DNA of 64,000 bases from Xanthostigma xanthostigma (lineage: Eukaryota; Arthropoda; Insecta; Raphidioptera; Raphidiidae). Shown here in pieces: positions 42,301 through 51,800 of this stretch; positions within the stretch are counted from its first letter, which is position 1; each line of letters opens with the position of its first letter. The position numbers and the translations under genes are program-made. The stretch covers positions 5,030,501 to 5,094,500 of the forward strand of contig OY754470.1 of NCBI GenBank assembly GCA_963575645.1, given 5' to 3'. The notes under the pieces are model-generated. The model did not search any database, had not been told where the DNA came from, and worked only from the letters and a program-made list of their open reading frames with translations.

Positions 42301-45300
42301 TAAATAAGTAATGATTAATGAAAAATAATTAGTACGTGTTGTTCACTTTGAAAACTGTATATTCCAAGATTTTTAAAGCGTGCTAGAATGGTTCCTGCAC
42401 ACGAGGCTGGATTTGCCGCTAGATTCCTTGCTAGATTTGATTACTAGTTTTCTAGCGCTGGTTTTCTTAATTAATTGCTTTTATGTGCTCGCTTCACACA
42501 ACACGTCTTTTCAAGCAGAGGACCTAGCAGGAAAAATAGCCCCTGTTTTAATTTTAAAACGTATTTTATGAGCTAGCAGGCGAGCCCGCAGTGACGTCAT
42601 TTCAATCCTCGTAGCCAGCCTGCCGACCAGCAGAAGTCCAAGCAGTGTTTCCAGCCTCGTGTGCAGCGGCCTTTATATAAAAACCATATCCGACAGCCGT
42701 AACAAATTAAGTACATAATTTCGTAATTTTTCGTCATTTTACAATTCTCATTGTAACTTACAAACATTCAGTTATAATTTGTTGCCAAATGAGTAATGTT
42801 CAAAGTAAATAGATCTCCAGTAAAAAAAAAAAAACTTAAGCTCGCAGGAGAAGTGAAACTTCTCGTTTCATTGATGTGTTACCAAGGTTTCTCTTATATT
42901 TCTACGTCGTTAAATAATTTCTTCTTTACAAAAAAGTTCAAATGGATACGTGGCTATAGAAGTTTCACTTCTAGCACGCCAAAGTCTCACGCATAATTTT
43001 TCTTTTATTATTATTCATAATCAACCTTATCAACTTAAAACGACACGTTTAGAATCTATGAGGTATGAATGGAGGTGTTGAAATAGAAGGAAAACTTAGC
43101 AGCCCTGTGGCAAAGATGGAATTGTTTGGGGATTTAGCACTGGCAGTGTGAGTGAAGAACAGAATGCGACCGGACCAGGTTTTTGTGGTGCACAACGCAT
43201 AAGTGAGTCTCCTTCTCTGCATACATACGTTACTCAACAAAAATGAAGGTCCTCTTTTCAATTTGTGGTATAGCCCATTCGCAAGTATTCTATCCAAGAC
43301 GGAATATCAAATTCATGCGGCATTTTGTACAAATTTAAAAATATGGCGGAAATAGACAATGTTAAATATCTTAAGAGTTTACGTACTAAATTGTGTCACT
43401 GTTTTTTGAATGTAAGGATTTTTTTGTTTTCACTAGTTTTGGTAAAATTGGAATCACCTCGATTTCTATCTGTCTGTCTTTTTTCTCAGAGATAAATTAT
43501 CATAAAAAATTTAAATGTTGCATACTTATATAGGACGTGAAATACGAAAAGTTAAATTTTGATTTTGGGGCCAGTTTTGGAAGATGGAAGAAAACAGTTA
43601 AAATGGCATTTCTTTTTGATACGACGCCAACGTAAAGTCAACACAAAGTTATTGTGAACCGAAGTTAAGGCAATATTAAGAAGTCATTGTAAACTAGGGT
43701 TTACTTTAAACTGAAGAAGTCGAAGACATTCCAGTTGAGTCAAGCAGTACGCCGCAGTCGAATACCATACTGCCACCTTTAATTTTCATGGAATTAAAAT
43801 AACTAAATCGTTTTCTTCTTTCTTTGCACACGTAATTCGTGCGAAATAAATTATTTGATTGTTGGCAAATATTTACCATTGGAGTGTTGCATTAAAAATA
43901 AAACAATTATCCTTTATCTTTTAATCGGCACCACTCTAATTCGAAGTATTCAAATGGTAATTGCATTTCTTAACCGAGTGAGTAGGGTAATGGTAAGAGA
44001 ACTCTGGTCTTTCTATAATATTCATATATCTATTAATTAACTATATGAATCATTGCCTATCTACTCAACGTGCGGTGAGTGAACGCAATAAAGCGTATAG
44101 AAAATATATCTGCGTCTCTTTCTTCGATGTAATTCCCTGATTTCTCCGATGATAGGATTGGTTGATGTACTTGCATTCAATCTGAATAAAGTATGTATCT
44201 CTATTTAAAAAACTTTGTATTTTTCTATGACGTTAACATGGGCGTACCCAGCTTTTGGCCCAGGAGGGGCAAATTAGAATTTTCCCCCGTGCTTGTTTTG
44301 TCCGCCTGGATACGCCATTGCTCACGGCGTAAAAAAAGACAGAAATATATGTTTGCACCCTATAGTTCGATTGCGATTTTATTCCTATGCTCAGTATAGA
44401 ATAAAAGTATATGGATATATTTTTAGACGATTTATTTACGTATCAATGCAACGCAAATAAAAACAAGAATCTGCTGATCATATATCTGTTGGTGGGAAAG
44501 ACTTTAGACATAAAACTCCCTCCGCCGCGTCTGTCTGAACGCGATAAACTCAAAAACTACCGAACGGATTTTCATACGGTTTTCACTAATAGAAAGAGCG
44601 ATAAACGAAGAAGGTTTCTATATATATTTTGTAAATATTTTGTACAAAATGGCTGAACTATGACGTGTTTTGTAAAAAAAAAACCTGTTTTCGTACACTT
44701 ATATCGCTAACACTGGCCAAATCTTTACATCAAAATACTTTGATAGTTCTGCTGTGTAGATGGGAAGGTCAATATAATATTTCCAGAACAGTTTTGCACC
44801 CGGGTGAAACCGCGACGGGCTAGTCTAAATATATAAAAGGAAACCGTGACTGACTGACTGACCGACTGATCTATCAACGCACAGCTCAAACCACTGGACG
44901 AATTGGGCTGAAATTTGGCACATAAATAGTTATGACGTAAGCATCCGCGCTAAGAACAGATTTCTGAAAATTCAACCCCCAAAAAGATGTAACGAGGGTT
45001 CAAAATTTTAATGGAGAAATCATATAAGATAGATGTATCAATTCGAAAATGCGCAGGATTACTCCTGTCAACAAATAAACAAACACGTGTATCATACTTT
45101 TTCAAAAACAACCCCTTTAGAGTATGGAAAGAGGTAAATAGTCTACAAATCAACATGGGTGTCATTTTCAAGGTTTGTCAGGACGTTGATCACGTGAACG
45201 TCATCAATTTTGAAATTTATTCGGGGAGTCTACGTCGAGAAAGGAGTAACTATGCCAAATAATGAAAATGCATCCGTGTTTCGTCTCAATCGCGTGCTAA

Positions 45301-48300
45301 GCCGCGGGTAACGGTTAGTAATAATATATAAGTCAAATGTATTTGCGTATTTTTACGCCCACCGCATCGTGGCTGTGACAAATGACAATGAGTCGTCTTT
45401 GAGTATTTACTTTTCTCCATGACGACGATAAAACAGAACACGTATAAAATGTTCACCATTTAAAGAGCATTCCTTAGTTTATATGTGACGAACATGTCAA
45501 TTATTGCATCAATAACGAGCAGTCATGAATATTATATGAATCCTGTATACTGTCATCTCGTAAATAACATTCTGAAATAAAATAATTAAACTATATCTAT
45601 ATTTAATAGGCATTGCATTGTGTAAAAAATTCCAGTCAATTGGGCATCGGGACCATTCCAACTTCAAAAATGTTGACATTTGATTATAATAAAGAAAATA
45701 AAATTTCTGATATCGAGTGAGGTGACGCGGGTAATGGCTAGTATTCAATATGATATTTGCTATTCGTTGCCATGGTTACCTACATAATATGTTCCACGTC
45801 GTGTAAAAATTAATCAAAGCATGCCGAACTAGTTTATTTCTGACAGATCCATAAAACAAAAGAGCGGCTGATTTTTTTTTATTTTCAAAATATTTTCGAA
45901 AGTATAAAGTTTAGAAATTTCTTAACGAAACTTTCTTGAAAAAATAAATAGAATAATACGTCGTTATGAAAAGTATACCATTATTATATAAAAAACATCG
46001 TTACAGCATATATCTCTTGTGCGCATGCGCCGATTTTCCCCAAAAACAATAGGGCTCTTCATATTTGCATACCAAACATCCTCCCAAAATTTGGTTTCAA
46101 TCCGCTCATCCGTTTGACCTGTATCGTGTTCACAGACAAACAGACGCACAGAGTTTTTTTAAAAATATGTTTTTTTTTTTGGATTTGGGGGATCACAAAA
46201 CGGAAAGATATTGTAAAATTTTTGAAAAGTGATTTTTGACCTAAACTAGTACCATTCCCCATTAGCAGCGTTTCTAGCCTCGTTTGCAGCGGTCTTAACA
46301 TGCAGTGGGGACAGATTTTATCTATTGTTAAGCCTCGGTACTTAAGGCCCGTTTCACACATACACGGTGACCGTCTAAACGGCACCGTTTAGACGGTGCC
46401 GTTCCATTGTGTTGTCTTTTCACACATTACCGGTTAGTTTTCTGATGATTATGAATCGTAGACGTGTAATAGCAATGATGATCTTCTACAGACGCATGAA
46501 AAGGAAAAGAAGAAACAGAATTATGTGGGTTCATCCTATAAATACGGGAAGGCAAAAGTTTGGAGCATTTTATACACTTTTTAGGCAGCTTAGAGAAGAC
46601 GCAAACAAGTTTTTCAACTATTTCAGGATGTTTTGTCCCAGATTGCGGGCCTTTGTTCCACTAACGATATAAGAATATCCATATCTACATCCGCACTTTC
46701 CATTTTTAAAGCTACTAGTATAGCCACTCACAAAAATACTTTATACCAGTGTAAAAAGGCAAAAGTAAATAAACCTGCCGTAAATACGGCAAGTGTGAAA
46801 GCTTCTAAGTTATTCAGTACTCGACTGAACAGTTCACGCCGTTCAAACGGTAACGGTAGCCGTGAAATCCAGTGGGAAGCCACGGTGACATCACGGTAAA
46901 GATTTGCCGCATACACGGATCCGGTGCGTGTGAAAGCACTCATTATACTTTGCGTCCCTTCGCCGTCTAAACGGTGCCGTTTGGACGGCCACCGTGTATG
47001 TGTGAAACGGGCCTTACTGTACTAATCATTCATAAAAAGTATAAACACATCTGCTTCTATATTATGTGTACTTACTCCGGTAAAAAAGAAATGTTATGGG
47101 AATATTTTTTTTCTATTAGTATCCACTATTAGATTAGGCAAGAAGTATATTTAGGCGGCATTCTTTTTCCTGTTATTTTTTAACGTTTTCGGCATTTTTC
47201 ACTTTGATAATTGATATTGTTTTTAGACAGTTTATAAATATACCATTAACGCTCTTGTAATTTCTAACAATGCAGTAAAACAAGCCGCTTTTGTTTCTGA
47301 AATGCATATTCAATTGTTTTACGTTAAATTTATGTCTCTTGCATTTTAATTTTTATTTCTTTTTAGTACACGTGCGTTTACAATAATTTAACTAAGTCGA
47401 CATTTTTTTTTTTTAATAATTATTGTAGAAACTTCTTCAAGCGCGTTTTGTGAATTTCTTGAAGGGAAAAACTCCGCAATTTGTTCGTCACGCAAGTTTT
47501 GTTACGTTTTTGTGCGAAAGGATACTTGTCCGTTCGAAATTCTATTAAATAACTATATGAATCATTGCCAATCTACTTAATGTGCGGTGAGTGAACGCAA
47601 CAAAGCGTATCGAAAATATATCTGCGTCTCTTTCTTCGATGTAATTCCCTGATTTCTCCGATGATAGAACTGGTTGATGTACTTGCATTCAATCTGAATA
47701 AAGTAGGTATCTCTGTTTCAAAAACTTTGTCTTTGTTTATAACGTTCACATGGGCGTACCCAGCTTTTAGCCCAGGAGGGGGCAAATTAGAAATTTCTTA
47801 AGCCCGGTCCCCCGTGCTTGTTTTGCCCGCTTGGATACGCCAGTGCTCACGGCGTAAAAAAAGACTGAAGTATATGATTGCATCCTGATAGTTCGCTTGC
47901 GATTTTATTCCTTTGCTCAGTATAGTATAAAAGTATATGATATATACAGAAACAGAATGCGAAATCCACATACTGCGAGAGCTATTTTTTTAATGAATTA
48001 TACAAACGTTAAGTTCAATTAATACAAATAATTAAAATCGCAACATAGTCTGCAATTGTACTTTTTTAAAGATTTCTAGTGCGTATTTTCAGTTTTCAAG
48101 TTATTTTCAACCAAATTATTGCATCGCATTTATTTTTGTGCTGTAGATGAAGCCACGCCCTGGTAGCGCTGTTCTAATTGACTTAAAAGCTAACTAAAAA
48201 ATAAAATATGACCGAAGAAAAAAAAGAACTACTATACTTAGAACGTTATTTTCAACCGAAAATGTTCCTAATGTTTAAATTTAGGTAAAGAAATAAAACA

Positions 48301-48860
48301 CTGTTTACATATACAACAATTCGTGTTTACATATAGAATGTTTTCTTTTGTCAGGACAGCCATTTTGCCGACACGGTTACTGCTGCACCGTCGGTAACAC
48401 AGGGACGGAATTTATCTACAGAAGTTACTTCTGGTGTTAATTGAAAAGTCAATAGATTTGTTACTGAATTATTTTTTGATGTGAAACATCTATAGGCGTG
48501 TCTTTAAAACATCCCCCTCTCCTCCTCCGCTCTCGACTCCCATGTGTGTGTGTGCTCGCGCGCATACTAGTAAAGCATGAATAAAGCAATTTATAATTTA
48601 CTAGCGGTCCCATCCGGTTTCACCCGGGTGTAAAAGAACTAATGGGGAAGGGAGGAACATGAGTACACACATTCATCTTAGTTTATCGAGATGAATGTTG
48701 TGTCCAAATTTCATGATGATCGGAGTTACCGTTCAAAAGCTTTTGTCGATAAAAAGCAGTATTTATACTTTTTTAAACTAATATTTTTTTTTAATTAATT
48801 AAATAAAATTAAAATAAATTTAAATGTAAGCCTTAGAAGAAAGCAATGTAAAAAATAAAA

Positions 48861-48899
<39 letters not shown>

Positions 48900-51800
48900 G
48901 CCCAACGTGGGGCTCGAACCCACGACCCTGATATTGACAGTCGCATGCTCTACCGATTGAGCCACCTGAGGTTGTGTTCTCACAACGCTACTATGAGTAT
49001 ATCTAGTTTCTAGTTTCACCTGAATAGAAGCTTATTTTTGAGATACATTTTGCAACATTTTTCATTGATGCTCCGCTCTTAATGGTCGTAGCGTGATATT
49101 ATATAGCCTATACCCTTCCTCGATAAATGGGCTATCAAACAAAACATTTTTTTTTTCAATTTGAACCAGTAGTTTCTGAGATTAGCGCGTGCAAACAAAC
49201 AAACTCTTCAGATTTATATATTAGTATAGATTATTTATTATTATTATATATACTATGCACTATGTGAGCTGTGTGCTGCGTGTGCCATTCTATTATTTTT
49301 TAGGAAGTATAACTTGAAACGGTTTGAGATTATCGATTAAATAACGCGGGAAAATAAAATACAGATATGAATATTTTTTTCAAAATCAATTATTTCTCAA
49401 CTGATATTATATAAAACCACATTTCCATTGCAATGCTATCGGTTCTAAGAAATATTATTGACTACGAAGATTCCCAGCTCAAGTGATCCTAACTCGATAG
49501 CTTTTAAAACTGAAACAAGGTTTGGAATTTAAATTGTCTGAACACTTAATGCGTTGCCAACGAAAGAAAATAAAAGTAATATTAAACATTTAAGAGTTCG
49601 TCTCTGTTTAAAAACATTTGCTAATAAAGTTAAGAGTAAAGAGTTGGAATGCATGTATGTATAACTTAGGGATTTTACTTGTTCAAATATACAGAAAAAA
49701 ATACTTCAAACATACAGATAAGTGGTTTCGATGGCATAGAGAGAAAATGAAGACTCCTCTCTTATTGGTAATGGTTCCATATATATACAGTACTTAATAG
49801 TCCAAGCTCTAACCGTACAAATGTCTACTGGACTGTTGGACATATGATTTCTGCTCGAGAATTCTCGAGAAATTTGTCTTTAGTTGAGACGGGAAAAAAA
49901 CTCAACGCCTCAAGAACTCGAGAAATCAAAAACACGCATATAACACTACACTAGTAATTTTGTTGATTTAATTTTACTAATTATTAAGCTATTGCATAGC
50001 TTCTATCGCGGGCTTTGAGCCCGGCGACCGAATCAAGAAATTCCGTAACGAAAAAAAACCTAACACCCACCACTCCGACCGGCACAGCGTTGACAGCCGT
50101 GCATCGTCTAACATCGTTTCAGTTCGGCAGACTTCGGCACGGTGTTCGTGAGCTCATAACTGCATAACTGCTCATAACTGATTCTATCTTTATTTGTGTA
50201 TAAATGAATTTATATATAATACTGCTATAAAAATAACCTAAATTATTTAGGTTATGTGCAGAGAAAGTATATATGATATTATATCTATATAAATGTACAT
50301 CGCGCGAAATTATATGATCACACTTAATATCTTTCTTTTTGTTCAAATTTTTTGAATGAATAATTGTTTTATACCTTATTATTTATACCTAGCTATTTTC
50401 GTTTATAGAGAAGAAAAACTTAAAGACCTAAAAAGAATATGCAATAGCTTTACCGCGGCAGTCCCTGAGTGCCACACGTATTTTTTTTTATTTAATTAAA
50501 GACTGATTGAAACAATTGTATACAACCGATTGCTTTCAATTTTGCACAGGGTATTCTACACAACAATAGTTCCGTCCGGTAATAGAATTACTTAATTATA
50601 AAAATTATTTCTATTTTTTTAACCGTTTTTCAACGACACAATCACGATTTTCTCGTTGTTTTTTGTTATTTATCAATAAAAATGTTTATTTCCAGTACGG
50701 GATAGAGCCACAAGCCTACGAAACAATGACCAATTTAATTTTTATAATTCAGATGACTCCAAGTGACGTTATCATCCGCGCTACCCACCTACCTCCATTT
50801 AAAGTTGTCTACTTTAGATTAAAAAAACAATTATAAAATGGCGTAAAATTAAGCAAACAAATTTTTTTTTCTTAATTTACGATGTCAGTAACACATGTAA
50901 CAAAATTGAAATGATTGTACATTATTTTGTTATTAAAAAACGATTTTGAAATAAGGGTTGAAAACGATCCTGAACATAGAACTACGTTCTTAAGTCAAGT
51001 TGGGAAGGAAAATTCCATAATTTAAGATTTGTAATTTGTTTTTGTTTTGTAAAGATACTTGTGGGAATAAATTTATTATTATTATAAATTCACTAAATGG
51101 CAGTTGAGAAAAAAATAAAAAAAATTATTCGACTTACCAGTAGCAGGATTGATCTGAAAGCTGACATTACTCGGTATTAGACTATACCGAACGACCGCGT
51201 TCATTCCGGCATCTGCATCCGTGGCCGAGACCGTTCCGACATGTGCCCCGCGTCTCATGTTTTCCTCGATGGTAAACTCATACGATTCGCGTCCGAACAC
51301 CGGTTCGTTATCGTTCGCGTCCTGAACTATAACTACGACTCGAGCCGCAGCCGATAATGAAGGCGCCCCGTTATCGGTGGCGATTATCGACAATTCGTAC
51401 CGATCGCGAGATTCGCGATCGAGCGTGTCCTTGAGATATATCCAACCGCTGTTTGGAAATATGCCGAAAATATCCGAAATGCTGACCGTGTTCTTGGTCA
51501 ACGACGGAGATTGTGTAGCGTTGCTCAGTCGGTAAGTTAGGCGGGCGTTGTTGCCGGTGTCGAGATCCACGGCTGTTACTTGGAGAATCTAGAAAAAAAA
51601 TAAAAAGAGATAGAGAAAAATTGGTGAAGGAATGATTGTTGAAAATGTAAGGGATTTTTTTTTTCGAGGCCGTAGACAGCTTTGCAATAGGAAAGTTAGA
51701 ATATTAATTGTCCCTAACTTAAAAAAAAACACAATTAATACTATACAGGAATGATTTTTAATTTGATTCTTTTTCTTTAACAGCGTGTAAAAATCAAATA

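Larger units (their letters stand above)
48599..49236 (+). repeat. Repeat B copy interrupted by a tRNA-like insertion
   Basis: 48599-48746 matches the first half of repeat B and about 49045-49236 the second half. The intervening 300 bp, with an (AT)n tract and a tRNA-like segment, is absent from copies at 14621-14962 and 62892-63238. Confidence 0.8.
40817..51137. other. 10.3-kb dachsous intron packed with mobile DNA
   Basis: No dachsous exon is recognisable inside and the flanking exons join in phase (Gly codon G|GC). It holds a GAACGAGTCGTTC-type repeat (40872-41460), an E-family element, a pair of 375-390-bp direct repeats, a Harbinger remnant, repeats B, C and D, a tRNA-like insertion and a possible LINE tail at 51000-51086. 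Confidence 0.8.

Noticed and set aside
42796-42996. Short lysine-rich frame after element E
   Set aside because: Starts in a poly-A stretch and has no conserved features; expected by chance in this base composition.
46409-46672. Host gene for the 87-codon basic frame
   Set aside because: It lies between transposon inverted ends and resembles the N-terminus of Harbinger transposases, so it is treated as part of the element.
44039-47942. LTR retrotransposon bounded by the direct repeats
   Set aside because: No TG..CA ends, primer-binding site, polypurine tract, or gag/pol frame between them, and the interior is a mixture of other repeats.
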